Assembly: GCA_026014725.1 (NCBI GenBank) | Contig: JAOZHV010000008.1 | Coordinates: forward strand, 62,001-126,000 | Direction of reading: 5' to 3' | Source of the DNA: Candidatus Bathyarchaeota archaeon | Lineage (GTDB): Archaea > Thermoproteota > Bathyarchaeia > Bathyarchaeales > Bathycorpusculaceae | DNA length: 64,000 bases | Shown here: one piece after another, positions 55,093 to 63,912 of the stretch | Layout of the letters: every line of letters begins with the position of its first letter | Numbering within the stretch: position 1 is the first letter of the stretch | Notes under the pieces: model-generated | What the model saw: the letters and a program-made list of their open reading frames with translations, nothing else | Databases searched by the model: none | Told to the model about the DNA's origin: nothing | Made by a program: the position numbers and the translations under genes

Positions 55093-55941
55093 CTATTGAA
55101 ATTTGGCTAGCGCTTTTTTGATTAATTCTAATGCTTCATTTAATTTTGTTTCGTTTTCCAAATGATAGTATCCCCATCCACCCCATTTCTCACTCCAATA
55201 ATAATCTGCGTTATTAGCCTCTTCTGAAGTAAGCGGAAAATCAAGTCTTAGCCAATTTTTCTTTATGTGTAAACCACAAAGGTTCTTTTTTCCCACGAAG
55301 GCAATGTAATCTTGCGGAGAAGGATTTATTTTTATGGTGTTATCAATTGAAAGCACTTCTTTTTTGAATTTTTCATACAAAGGTCGCATATGAGAATTTG
55401 ATTTGAAGTGATCGTCTTCTGACTTGGGTGGGTAGATGAAAGAATTGGTACCTACTGAAGTATCTAGTACTACAATGGGCGCAACAAGTATCTCATTGTC
55501 TTTTGGAGACTTTGTTAGTGTATAAGAAACAAGTTTTATAGATGGGCTCAGTGCCCAGCAAGCATTTTTTACTTCTTCGCTCACGCTACTCACGAGTGCC
55601 ATAAGCCTAATGTCTTGGGTAACTTCTCTGAAACCTTTCTTTTCGAAAACTGAGAAAAGAAGCCTTATGTGATTTTCGTCTTTAGAAAACCAGCTGTAGT
55701 ACTCCATAAGTTGGATAAGTGCATCTTTATCAAAATTCCCTATTCTCTTGCATTCAATTATTACAGGGTTATTTTCCTCGTCAATCGCCAATATGTCAAT
55801 TATACCAGTGCCTATATGGAGATAGGAATCAACATACCTGAGTCCTTCTTCTATAGAATCAAGGTTCTTCTCGAATAAGTCTTGCAGCTCTTTTTCAGGA
55901 ATATCCAAGTTAACGTTTTTTAGTATACTTAGTTTGACCAT
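55093..55941 (-). CDS. NucS/RecB-like nuclease with DUF5655-like C-terminus
   Basis: 282 aa. The N-terminal half is a RecB/NucS-type nuclease domain: IGTGIIDILAIDEENN (about residues 42-57) supplies the Asp, PVIIECKRI (about 58-66) the ExK motif, and ALIQLMEYYSWF the following helix. The C-terminal part (about 205-282; DYIAFVGKKNLCGLHI, then LIKKALAKF) resembles the DUF5655 domain often appended to such proteins. Probably acts on DNA; similar genes occur in defence and mobile contexts, though repair is possible. It stands alone in an AT-rich, decayed region. Confidence 0.75.
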   Translation of the reverse strand: MVKLSILKNVNLDIPEKELQDLFEKNLDSIEEGLRYVDSYLHIGTGIIDILAIDEENNPVIIECKRIGNFDKDALIQLMEYYSWFSKDENHIRLLFSVFEKKGFREVTQDIRLMALVSSVSEEVKNACWALSPSIKLVSYTLTKSPKDNEILVAPIVVLDTSVGTNSFIYPPKSEDDHFKSNSHMRPLYEKFKKEVLSIDNTIKINPSPQDYIAFVGKKNLCGLHIKKNWLRLDFPLTSEEANNADYYWSEKWGGWGYYHLENETKLNEALELIKKALAKFQ

Positions 55942-55974
55942 AAAAATGATTACCAGAACAAGTAGTATAAATTA

Positions 55975-56286
55975 TTAACTTCTGCTCCCTATGTTGTCAT
56001 TCAGCGCTAAATTGTTCCAGATTAGGATGGAGATGCAAAGAGTTAAAGTGAAGTTAGTGTTTTTTTGGTTGTGTTGAATTAAGAACCAGTAGGTTAGCAG
56101 GTTCTTTTCTTTGTTTTTGTGGTTTGGAAACCTCTTACTTATGAGCGCCCAAAAGTTGTCGTTGTGTTTTCTTTCTATGTTGTGTGCGGTTTCGTGGTAG
56201 ATTATGTAGCTGATCAGGTCTTCGGGTAAAAATTTGAGGAGCGTATTTACTGTTAGGTTTTGTTTTGGCTGTGACAGGATTTTGCA
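55975..56286 (-). pseudogene. Remnant of a YgjP-like zinc metallopeptidase
   Basis: On the minus strand the frame from 56286 to TAA 55975 is open for about 103 codons, but has no start codon and begins right after TGA. It encodes LPEDLISYIIYHETAHNIE, then KHNDNFWALISKRFP, which matches the metallopeptidase signature of YgjP/DUF45 proteins (HExxH with a later His and FW). The usual N-terminal half is absent. The motif HETAH keeps the zinc ligands. Probably the 3' end of a truncated gene. Confidence 0.65.
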
Positions 56287-56358
56287 TCATATCCCTGCAA
56301 TCGCAAAGCAATTAAAGAAAAAATTCGCTAACTAAAAAGCCAAAGGAGAAAAAGCCCA

Positions 56359-56664
56359 ATGGGCAGGATAGATTTGGATAATTCTTGTTCTGAAGAACAA
56401 AAACAGGCTTTAATGAATATTCGTGATGAGTTAATGGAGGCAGAGAAAACTCTAACAAGGGCAATCAAGGAAGCAGAGAAGTGCTACATAATCAGCAAAT
56501 CACAGATTGCTATAGATAATGAAATCGGCGGCATTCCTATTAAAGAGGCTTTCCAGAATGAGCTTGAACGCTCAATGAAGGAAAAAAGTAATCTGCAAAG
56601 TCTTATAGAAAAAGCGCTTGAACAGATGAGTAGTGCGAGAAGCAAAATAATCATACCCTTCTAG
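56359..56664 (+). CDS. Helical 101-aa protein
   Basis: Highly charged, all-helical protein with coiled-coil character (ALMNIRDELMEAEKTLTRAI and NLQSLIEKALEQMSSARSK). No known domain. Good Shine-Dalgarno sequence AAAGGAGAAAAA just upstream of the ATG. The 200 bases after its stop, up to the tRNA gene, contain nothing I can identify. It may belong with the truncated metallopeptidase as part of an inserted segment, but no direct evidence shows this. Confidence 0.5.
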   Translation: MGRIDLDNSCSEEQKQALMNIRDELMEAEKTLTRAIKEAEKCYIISKSQIAIDNEIGGIPIKEAFQNELERSMKEKSNLQSLIEKALEQMSSARSKIIIPF

Positions 56665-56867
56665 CCCTTCCATGAAAGAAGTCGACCTCTCACCTAAGTT
56701 CCATTTCCCGCTTGTAGCGCTCAGGCTTTTCGTGTATGAGTAAATTTTGCAATAGCAGACTACTGGAAACAGGGTTTTCCAACATATTCGCGACTACGAG
56801 AAGAGAAAAATCTTCAGAAAACCAAAGTAACCGCCACACGCCGGGTGTTTGTCCAAAAGTATGTTGA

Positions 56868-56994
56868 TGGCGCCGGGGAAGGGACTCGAACCCCTGCGAG
56901 CACGAAGCCCACTGGCTATCTCGCCGTTTTTCTGGCTTAGCCCTCTTTTCTTTAGATCTCGAGGCCAGCGCGATAACCACTCCGCCACCCCGGC
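56868..56994 (-). tRNA. tRNA-Ser (CGA) with intron and encoded CCA
   Basis: 5' acceptor GCCGGGG (56994 to 56988) pairs with CCCCGGC (56878 to 56872), followed by G and an encoded CCA (56870-56868). The anticodon stem is CTGGC with GCCAG, the anticodon CGA lies at 56961-56959, and a 40-nt intron (about 56918-56957) interrupts the loop after position 37, the usual archaeal place. A long variable arm (TGGGCTTCGTGCTCGC) marks a serine-type tRNA. T-arm is AGGGG-TTCGAGT-CCCTT. Confidence 0.93.
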
Positions 56995-56999
56995 TCCGA

Positions 57000-57223
57000 T
57001 GATAGATTTGGTGTTCTGGCTAAAAGAGTTTTCAGTAGTACCGCACCCATTCGCAATTATATTGTGGCGCGCTTCGGTTTCGCCAACATATTTGGAACAT
57101 ATTAGAAACTCATTGCAGAAACCTATAGGGGGTAGGTGCTATTGACGGTTTTCTAAGCCAAAAGCCTGTTGAAATTTAACGCTTTATATAGGAGGATAGG
57201 GTCTATCGGCAGAGCAACAAACT
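57000..57223. other. Intergenic region, no gene seen
   Basis: About 220 bases between the tRNA gene and the GNAT gene. It includes the tRNA promoter on the minus strand (an AT-rich stretch near 57055-57065). The rest, including a sequence near 57120-57140 that is rich in G and T, shows nothing I can assign. Confidence 0.3.
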
Positions 57224-57724
57224 TTAGACAGCTAAACGTTTTGTTACTTGTTTTAGCAGGGTTTGTCTGGGCAAAAAGCCGTAACGACCATAGAAACCAT
57301 ACACCTGCTCGTTGCCGACCGTAACCTCAAGGACTTTTGTTTCCGCGCCGTTTTGGTTCATCCATTCCAACGCATTCCGCATTAGCTCGTCACCGATACC
57401 CATACCACGATATGTCTCACACACAAAAATTGATTCAACCGTGCCTGTCTTTTTAGAATCAAGACTGCTCACAATGTAACCAACAGTTTCGCCTGTTGCC
57501 TCATCCACTGCCAAGTCGACAAGCAGTAAACCGCAAGAAGCTTTTTCTAACAATTCAGCCTTCCTTTTTTGGAAATTCATTTCTGCAAAATGTTGCTTAA
57601 AAAAGGTTGAACGCTCATACATGCATCGGTTGAGGGCTTCCCACAGAAACTTGATTTCATCAAGGATTGTATGGTCGCCATGCATGTACTTTATTGTGAT
57701 GGTTCGAGCTGCTTTCTTTGCCAT
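57224..57724 (-). CDS. GNAT-family N-acetyltransferase
   Basis: 166 aa from ATG 57724. The acetyl-CoA-binding signature is VCETYRGMGIGDELMRNAL (near residues 102-120), with the strand EVTVGNEQVYGFYGRYGF (near 133-150) following as usual. The frame is open to ATG 57817, but ATG 57724 has TTAGGTG six bases upstream and matches the usual N-terminus. The substrate is unknown. It lies about 55 bases after the ZIP transporter gene on the same strand. Confidence 0.8.
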   Translation of the reverse strand: MAKKAARTITIKYMHGDHTILDEIKFLWEALNRCMYERSTFFKQHFAEMNFQKRKAELLEKASCGLLLVDLAVDEATGETVGYIVSSLDSKKTGTVESIFVCETYRGMGIGDELMRNALEWMNQNGAETKVLEVTVGNEQVYGFYGRYGFLPRQTLLKQVTKRLAV

Positions 57725-57779
57725 GTTAACACCTAATCTGGAGACTGTTTCTTCAAGTAACAGACCTGCCAGAAATGTT

Positions 57780-58529
57780 TTACTCAAGCAGTAATAGTAA
57801 TGCCATGGGTACGACACCTAAAACCAAAGATATGAGTTGGAACGCAGATTTTTTTGGCTCAGGTGTGTCTTTGCGAAGTTCGGGAATAAGGTCTGACCCA
57901 GCAATGTAGATGAAGTTTCCTGCGGCGAAAGGGATCAATAAAGGCACGAACCCTTCAACAGCTGTGCCCAAAATCAACGCAATTATAGCTCCTAAAACTG
58001 CTGTCAGCGCCGTTACAAAATTGAAGATGAGAGCTTTTTTCTTTTGGAACCCACCGTAAATGAGGACACCAAAATCTCCTATTTCCTGAGGTATCTCGTG
58101 AAATATCACGGCTATGGTCGTAGCTATGCCTAAGGGTATGCTTGCAATGTAGCTACCGCCCACGATTAAGCCGTCAATGAGGTTGTGGACGCCATCTCCA
58201 AACAGGTTCATGTAAGCAAAAGAATGCGGGTGTTCAGCAGAAGTCGGAACATGGCAATGTCGCCACTGCAGAAAACGCTCAACCGCAAAAGAAGAAAAAA
58301 TACCTAACAAAATTACGAAGGACGCCAAGATATTAAATCCAGTTTCTTCCACCATCTCAGGGATCAGATGAAGAAACACGTCACCAAGCAAGCCTCCAGC
58401 AGCAAAACTAACCATGTACATGAAGGCTTTCTTGAGTTTCTTATCAGCGACCCAGTAAACTAGTATGCCGCATAAAGAAATCACGCTGACTAACGCAACG
58501 CTCAATATGCTTAGTGTCCATTCAAGCAT
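57780..58529 (-). CDS. ZIP-family metal transporter
   Basis: 249-aa membrane protein with about eight hydrophobic segments. The conserved helix IV/V residues are visible in NLFGDGVHNLIDG (near residues 105-117) and IFHEIPQEIGDFGVLIYGG (near 141-159), which hold the metal-binding His, Asn, Asp and Glu. A His-containing cytoplasmic loop precedes them (RHCHVPTSAEHPH). It imports Zn, Fe or Ni/Co-type metals. It is divergent from the NikR-type gene, and the inverted repeat at 58559-58591 lies between them. Confidence 0.88.
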   Translation of the reverse strand: MLEWTLSILSVALVSVISLCGILVYWVADKKLKKAFMYMVSFAAGGLLGDVFLHLIPEMVEETGFNILASFVILLGIFSSFAVERFLQWRHCHVPTSAEHPHSFAYMNLFGDGVHNLIDGLIVGGSYIASIPLGIATTIAVIFHEIPQEIGDFGVLIYGGFQKKKALIFNFVTALTAVLGAIIALILGTAVEGFVPLLIPFAAGNFIYIAGSDLIPELRKDTPEPKKSAFQLISLVLGVVPMALLLLLE

Positions 58530-58558
58530 TAGGATTCCTTGAACGTATAGCCCAAAAC

Positions 58559-58591
58559 TTTTATTAAAATCTTGCTAATTTCTTAATAAAA
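58559..58591. promoter_or_regulatory. Candidate NikR operator
   Basis: Perfect 9-base inverted repeat TTTTATTAA ... TTAATAAAA; the inner arms give TATTAA-N15-TTAATA. The spacing closely resembles the known bacterial NikR site GTATGA-N16-TCATAC. It lies between the divergent ZIP transporter and NikR-type genes, so the regulator may control both. Confidence 0.6.
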
Positions 58592-58630
58592 CCTTATATT
58601 TAGCCAAGCTCAATCTTAATAAGACCTGCC

Positions 58631-59017
58631 ATGAGCATCGTTAGTCTCTCAATCCCAAAAAACTTACTTGAAAAAGTCGACAGCTACATAAAAGAACAAG
58701 GTTACGCAAACCGTTCAGAAATCGTCAGGCAAGCCCTGAGAGCCTACATGTCCGAAGGCAAAAGACTCAGTGAACTCAAGGGAAGCTTAACTGCCGTGAT
58801 AACGATTATATACCAAAAAGGCGCCCGAACAGGACAGATAGTCGACGCCCAGCACAGTTACAGCAACATAGTTTTAACGTTTCTTCATACGCACATTGAA
58901 CAGGGTTACTGCGTGGAAATAATAGTCGCTAAAGGAGACGCAGAGGTCATGAAAGCATTCATCGAAGCTATGAAAACAAACAAGCAGATATCAGAGGTTA
59001 AACTCACGCTGCTTTAG
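58631..59017 (+). CDS. nikR: NikR-type metal-responsive regulator
   Basis: 128 aa. An N-terminal ribbon-helix-helix (IVSLSIPKNLLEKVD then NRSEIVRQALRAYM, about residues 3-42) is followed by a ferredoxin-like ACT domain with metal ligands typical of NikR: His in DAQHSYSN (near 76), HTHIEQGYCVEII (near 88-100) with His and Cys. This is the nickel-responsive repressor family; other metals are possible. It is divergent from the ZIP gene, and the operator-like repeat lies between. In archaea NikR homologues regulate metal uptake. Confidence 0.88.
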   Translation: MSIVSLSIPKNLLEKVDSYIKEQGYANRSEIVRQALRAYMSEGKRLSELKGSLTAVITIIYQKGARTGQIVDAQHSYSNIVLTFLHTHIEQGYCVEIIVAKGDAEVMKAFIEAMKTNKQISEVKLTLL

Positions 59018-59102
59018 GTCTCCTGATTTTTTGAAACAAAAGCTTTGGCGCAAAATGTCTATATCTACGTAGCGCTGATTAAGTGTTAATGAGGGAAGGG
59101 TA

Positions 59103-59390
59103 TTGCTATCTAAAATTCCAACACTGCTAGAGAAAGTAAGCAAAGAAAACTTGGACAAAGAAATACTAAGAGCAGCCATAATCGCCGAGTTGGACGCCAT
59201 AAACCTCTACGAGCAAATGGCAGCCGTAGCCGTAAACCCAATAATAAAGACGATTCTGCTGGATATAGCTAAAGAAGAAAAAACACACGTTGGCGAATTC
59301 CAAGCCCTACTGTTGAAAAACGATGCAGAGCAAGTTAAAGAGCTTGAAGAAGGCAAAAAAGAAGTCGAAGAAATAACAAGCGAAAATTAG
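59103..59390 (+). CDS. Short ferritin-like protein
   Basis: 95 aa, from TTG 59103 with GAGGGAAGGG just before. It is a short ferritin/rubrerythrin-like two-helix protein with Glu/His ligand pattern: AAIIAELDAINLYEQMA (about residues 24-40) and DIAKEEKTHVGEFQALL (about 55-71), giving E...E then ExxH. Such short proteins resemble encapsulated ferritins, which dimerise to form the di-iron site, and small archaeal rubrerythrin-like proteins. No encapsulin gene is in the window. Could bind iron or protect against oxidants; this is inferred from the fold alone. Confidence 0.75.
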   Translation: MLSKIPTLLEKVSKENLDKEILRAAIIAELDAINLYEQMAAVAVNPIIKTILLDIAKEEKTHVGEFQALLLKNDAEQVKELEEGKKEVEEITSEN

Positions 59391-59545
59391 TTCACTTTTA
59401 TCATTAAAAGAGAAAGGGTAGCGTTGCCGCTAAATTGATGAGACATGACTTCGTTAACAGCCACATGTTAACCTTCCAGATTTTTAAAACATTTATTTTG
59501 CTGGAAAACAATTACCATAAAAGGCAATAGTTTGGTTGATTTTTA

Positions 59546-60409
59546 ATGGCTCTCAACGGCAACAACACAATGGAAAAACGGAAAAACAATACTCTAAACG
59601 AAGCAAGGATAGAACAAGAATTGCTTAAAGGAACAGTAGACAAGAACCTTGGCGTGTACTGTGCACTTTTTTCTGCTAAAAGCACGATTGAGGGACAGAA
59701 CGGCGGAGTAATCACTGCTCTACTCATTAAAGGTCTTAGCGAAGGCATTTTTGACTCAACTGTAGTTGTCCGCAACAAGGATGGCTATAGCGCAGAAGCA
59801 GTAGTAGCAGAGAACGCCAATGACGTCTTGTCAGCAAAAGGAACAAAATATGTCAAAGTCAATGTTGCTGAGAAACTACGCGAACTTGTGGAGCAGGGCA
59901 AGAAAAAGATAGCAATCGTTTGTACACCATGCGAAGTTAGAGCGGCTAGAAAAATCCAGCAGACTTTACCTTCAGACTGCACAGTGACAATTATTGGCTT
60001 GTTCTGTTTTGAAGCCTTCAACGGTGCCAAGTTAAAAGAAGAAGTAGCAAAAAGGTTAGGTATTGACTTAGCGAAAGCCCAGAGAACACATATTCAGCAT
60101 GGAAAATTCACTGTGAGTTTGGATGGAAATGAGTACAGTTGCAGAATAAGAGAGCTGGCGAACGCCACTGAGAAAGTATGCCAGTATTGTGATGACTTCG
60201 CTGCTAGGCTCGCTGACGTTTCGGTTGGTTCTGCAGGCAGCAAAGAAGAGTATTCAACCGTAATCGTCAGGTCACCTATAGGAGAGAAAATCTTGCAGAA
60301 CCTTGAACTCGTAAAAGGAGCCGTTGATAGAGAAGAAATAATTAAATTGTGTAGCTTAAAAAAAGCTCGCGCTGAACGAAACTTCGCTGGGTTAGAAAAC
60401 AAGCGATAG
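59546..60409 (+). CDS. FrhB-like F420/ferredoxin oxidoreductase subunit
   Basis: 287 aa matching the beta-subunit family of F420-reducing hydrogenase and formate dehydrogenase. Signs: NGGVITALLIKGL (about residues 54-66), the Cys motif VCTPCEVRAARKI (near 130-142), GLFCFEAF (near 150) and CQYCDDFAA near 213-220. FrhB proteins bind flavin and F420 or take electrons from ferredoxin. It starts near AAAAGGCA, and a MetF-like reductase follows 98 bases later; together they might form an electron-linked methylene-reductase module. Confidence 0.82.
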   Translation: MALNGNNTMEKRKNNTLNEARIEQELLKGTVDKNLGVYCALFSAKSTIEGQNGGVITALLIKGLSEGIFDSTVVVRNKDGYSAEAVVAENANDVLSAKGTKYVKVNVAEKLRELVEQGKKKIAIVCTPCEVRAARKIQQTLPSDCTVTIIGLFCFEAFNGAKLKEEVAKRLGIDLAKAQRTHIQHGKFTVSLDGNEYSCRIRELANATEKVCQYCDDFAARLADVSVGSAGSKEEYSTVIVRSPIGEKILQNLELVKGAVDREEIIKLCSLKKARAERNFAGLENKR

Positions 60410-60507
60410 CCTATTTGCCTAGGAAAAACGTTGATTCTAAGGCAGCTTTGCGTATGCAAAAAGTTTTTAACCCAAACCTCTTATCCCTTTAACCGAGATG
60501 TATCTCC

Positions 60508-61233
60508 ATGAAAATACTAAACGAGTTTGTGCCAACACGTAAATTTCTAAAGCTTGCTGAAGAACTTAAAGACCTAGTTGATGGATGGAACGTAACTGAC
60601 AGTGCTGCCGGTTTTCCAGCGCCAAGCGGTGTAGTAGTAAGTTGCTTGCTCAAGTACAAGTACCCTGAAAAATATGTTTGCCCAATATTCATCCTTCACT
60701 ATAAAGGACCAGTTGAAGTTGGAGGCTTAGCTTTAGCATCAGACATCATTGGATTAGATGGTTTAGCAGTCACTATGGGAGACAAGCCACGTTACGGTGA
60801 ACCTATAAAGATGCTGCCATCATCTGAGGAAGCACGTGACTTCATACGCAACACAGTGAAAACAAAGAACCTCAAGCTCGGCTGCTTACTAACAGCAAGA
60901 CGCTCAATTGAAGAAACGCTTCAACGCGTACGCGAGCCATGGGACTTCGTGTACTTCATGAGACTAGAAGACTCATCCTTTGAAGCGCTCAAGGCGGTCT
61001 CAGCGGAATGCAAGAAACTAAACAAGCCGCTCTTCGCATACTTCCTAGTTGGAACAGCTAAGAACGTTGAAACAGTCAAAATGATTGGCTGGCCAACCGC
61101 TGCAACCATGGAAACTGTCGAGGAGAAAGCAGCAAAACTTGTCGGGCTCGTCGACGGCATCATCGCAACTTGTGCTGGTGACGCTGAAGGCGACAAACTG
61201 ATGCTGCAAAAGCTTCAGAAGTTCAGGTCTTAA
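60508..61233 (+). CDS. MetF-like methylenetetrahydro(pterin/folate) reductase
   Basis: 241-aa TIM-barrel protein resembling methylenetetrahydrofolate reductase. WNVTDSAAGFPAPSGVVVS (about residues 28-46) corresponds to the NVTD segment of MetF, and GGLALASDIIGLDGLAVTMG (about 72-91) to the loop where MetF reads LxxD...LxLTGD. This suggests a C1-methyl branch enzyme (methylene to methyl) using a pterin or folate. Typical archaeal Mer enzymes are F420-specific and of different sequence. It is separate from the convergent Pat-like gene by three bases. Confidence 0.7.
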   Translation: MKILNEFVPTRKFLKLAEELKDLVDGWNVTDSAAGFPAPSGVVVSCLLKYKYPEKYVCPIFILHYKGPVEVGGLALASDIIGLDGLAVTMGDKPRYGEPIKMLPSSEEARDFIRNTVKTKNLKLGCLLTARRSIEETLQRVREPWDFVYFMRLEDSSFEALKAVSAECKKLNKPLFAYFLVGTAKNVETVKMIGWPTAATMETVEEKAAKLVGLVDGIIATCAGDAEGDKLMLQKLQKFRS

Positions 61234-61236
61234 GCG

Positions 61237-63912
61237 TTAGGAAAAGAATGTAAGAGATATTTTAGCTATCTCTTCATCCAAATTTTCCACCTTAAAGCCT
61301 TTTTTATTGCATAACTGAACCATTTTTTTGTTATCAGTCATGACGTAACCGTAAATTCTCTGCAGACGCATATCCTTTGCTATATCAAACAGCGAGCACA
61401 TAAGCTTGGAACCCAAACCAAGACCTTGCCATTGGTCTCCAACTAAGATTGCAAATTCACCTTGCTTTCCATCTGGGTCAAGAATCAACCTGACGACGCC
61501 AATTATCTTTGAATCACCGTTCTCTTGTAGTTCTGCAACTATGGCGACTTCTCGGTCGTAGTCAATGTTACAGTAACGAGTCAGGGTGTCATGAGTCATT
61601 TCTTTTATAATTTGGAAGAATCTGAACCGCATCGTTTCCTTTGAAAGTGACGTGATAAGTCTGTTTAATCGGTCTTCGTCTTCAGGTTTTATAGGTCGCA
61701 ATAACACAGGAATGCCATTTTTTAGTTTTTGAGTTGATACGTATTTTTTGGGGTAGGGTGCAATCACAAGGTGTTCATGGGGGCGGGCAACTTCTTGCAT
61801 TATTTTACTTCTATCTAAAACTATACGTGCATCAACAGCTACCACATGGGATTCACTTGCAATTAAGGGATTAATGTCCATTGACTCTATTTCGGGGAAA
61901 TCACTGATTAGTTGAGAAAACTTGACTAATATTTCCTCCACAAGACTCACATTGAACTTCCGCTTTGAAGTTGAAGAATGCTTGTAGATTGTGGTGTTCT
62001 CTATTACTCGACGAGCTAGGACTTGATTGAGTACAGGAAACCCTATGCTTATGTCTTTGAACATTTCTGCAGATGTTCCGCCTGTTCCAAAGAGGATTAT
62101 TGAACCGAACTGGCGGTCTTTTCGCGCTCCAACGAACAGTTCATAGTTATTTTTGCGCACCATCGGTTGAATGGCAACGCCTTGAAACTCTGCCATGACA
62201 TGGGAGTTTTTAACCTTATCAGCTAGTTCATTAAATATGGCAGGAATTTCCGAGGGCGCGCATATGTTTAGAGCAACAGCCTCAAATTCAGTTTTATGAG
62301 AAAGTTGAGGAGAAACTGCCTTAATAGCAACAGGATAGCCCAGTTCAGTTGCAAAAGCTTTAGCTTCTTCGGGCGTTTTGGCAATGAGCGTCTTTACGGT
62401 TGGAATTTTATAGGCATCTAAGAAATCTAGCGATTCTGGCAGAGTAAGCAGTGCTCGTCCTTCGCAGAAAGCACGTCTTAAAATGCCCTTTAGAAAAGTG
62501 GGGACAGATAAGCCAACGGGGACTTCCTTGGGAGTTTGATAGAGAAGTTCCAAGTTCTGCGTGTACAGCCACATATACATGAAAGTAGAAACTGCCTCTT
62601 CAGGGGTTCTAAACGCTGGAATCCCATTTTTCTGTAGGAGCGCTCGTGCTTGGCGGCAACTGTTATCTTCACCAGTTAAGGCTACTATGAGGGGTTTTTT
62701 TGCTTGTTTTGTAATGTCTATGATTACCTTGGCTAGAGCAAGAGGTTCAGTTGTACCTTGCGGTGTAAAGATAATAATGGAACCGCTGTTGCTAGGGTCT
62801 TTCAGGCAGATTTCTGATGCAGCCTTAAACCGTTCTGGGGTGGCATCCTCAAAGATGTCCAGCGGATTTCCTGCGGTACAATAGAGCGGTAAAACTTTTT
62901 TTAATGCCTCTATAGACTCAGAGCTTAAACTTGCAAGTTGTCCGCCTCTTGCAATCAAGTGGTCAGCCGCAATTATCCCCAATCCACCAGCGTTTGTGAT
63001 TATGACGGGGTTAGGTCCAAGCGGGTTTGGTTGCACCATTAAGGCTTGTGCGCAGTTAAAGAGGTCACTTACGGCTTCTACCCTAACGACGCCGACACGT
63101 CTGAAAGCGGCATCGTAAACAGCATCTTGCCCACTCAAGCGACCGCTGTGAGTCAGCGTAGAAGCCATGGTCTCTTGGAAGCGGCCAGCTTTGAAAACAA
63201 TAATTGGTTTGGTTCGGGCAAACCCCCGTGCGGCGCTCATAAATTTTCGGGGGTTCGCGATAGATTCTAGGTATAATACTATGCTTCTAGTCTCAGAGTC
63301 CATCCCGAAGTAATCGATTAAATCACCGATATCCACGTCAAGCATGGATCCAGTGGAAACTACCGCGCTCAAGCCAATTTGAGCTTCAGCCGCCCAGTCC
63401 AAAGCCAAGGCACATAATGCGGCACTTTGAGAAATGAAGGCTATTTTTCCAGGGAGCGCGATTTGTTTTCCGAAGGTTGCGTACAGGTTTATGCTGGGTC
63501 TTATGACTCCAAAGCTGTTTGGCCCTATTATTCTCATGCCGTAGGTTTTTTTGTACTCTATGATTTGCTTCTCAGACAGTTCACCGTTTTTTCCAACTTC
63601 TTGAAAACCTGCAGAGGTAATGATCACTGCTTTCACTTGGGCTCTGCCGCATTCTTCAAGGATTTGTGGAACCGTATGAGCTGGAGTTGCAATTATAGCA
63701 AGGTCAACTATACGTGGGACTTTTTCTATGCTGGGATAAGCTCGCATACCCTGTACTATTGAGCGGAAGGAATTTACAGGAAAAACTTCAACATCATGGG
63801 CACTTTTAAGATTGCTCAGTATCATTGCACCAAACGAGCCTTCTCTGTCGCTGGCACCTATGACGGCTACACGCTTTGGGTTAAAGATACGTCCAAGGTC
63901 TGCTATCCCCAA
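61237..63912 (-). CDS. Acyl-CoA synthetase (NDP-forming) with GNAT domain (Pat-like)
   Basis: 891 aa. Domains: CoA-binding (about residues 1-130; RVAVIGASDREGSFG), succinyl-CoA-ligase-like (about 150-460), ATP-grasp (about 490-700) and C-terminal GNAT (about 735-891). The loop TLTHSGRLSG (His near 256) keeps the phosphohistidine position of ADP-forming acetyl-CoA synthetases. The same architecture occurs in bacterial Pat, which acetylates acetyl-CoA synthetase. Here the enzyme could be an acyl-CoA synthetase, a protein acetyltransferase or both. It ends three bases from the convergent MetF-like gene. Confidence 0.85.
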   Translation of the reverse strand: MGIADLGRIFNPKRVAVIGASDREGSFGAMILSNLKSAHDVEVFPVNSFRSIVQGMRAYPSIEKVPRIVDLAIIATPAHTVPQILEECGRAQVKAVIITSAGFQEVGKNGELSEKQIIEYKKTYGMRIIGPNSFGVIRPSINLYATFGKQIALPGKIAFISQSAALCALALDWAAEAQIGLSAVVSTGSMLDVDIGDLIDYFGMDSETRSIVLYLESIANPRKFMSAARGFARTKPIIVFKAGRFQETMASTLTHSGRLSGQDAVYDAAFRRVGVVRVEAVSDLFNCAQALMVQPNPLGPNPVIITNAGGLGIIAADHLIARGGQLASLSSESIEALKKVLPLYCTAGNPLDIFEDATPERFKAASEICLKDPSNSGSIIIFTPQGTTEPLALAKVIIDITKQAKKPLIVALTGEDNSCRQARALLQKNGIPAFRTPEEAVSTFMYMWLYTQNLELLYQTPKEVPVGLSVPTFLKGILRRAFCEGRALLTLPESLDFLDAYKIPTVKTLIAKTPEEAKAFATELGYPVAIKAVSPQLSHKTEFEAVALNICAPSEIPAIFNELADKVKNSHVMAEFQGVAIQPMVRKNNYELFVGARKDRQFGSIILFGTGGTSAEMFKDISIGFPVLNQVLARRVIENTTIYKHSSTSKRKFNVSLVEEILVKFSQLISDFPEIESMDINPLIASESHVVAVDARIVLDRSKIMQEVARPHEHLVIAPYPKKYVSTQKLKNGIPVLLRPIKPEDEDRLNRLITSLSKETMRFRFFQIIKEMTHDTLTRYCNIDYDREVAIVAELQENGDSKIIGVVRLILDPDGKQGEFAILVGDQWQGLGLGSKLMCSLFDIAKDMRLQRIYGYVMTDNKKMVQLCNKKGFKVENLDEEIAKISLTFFS

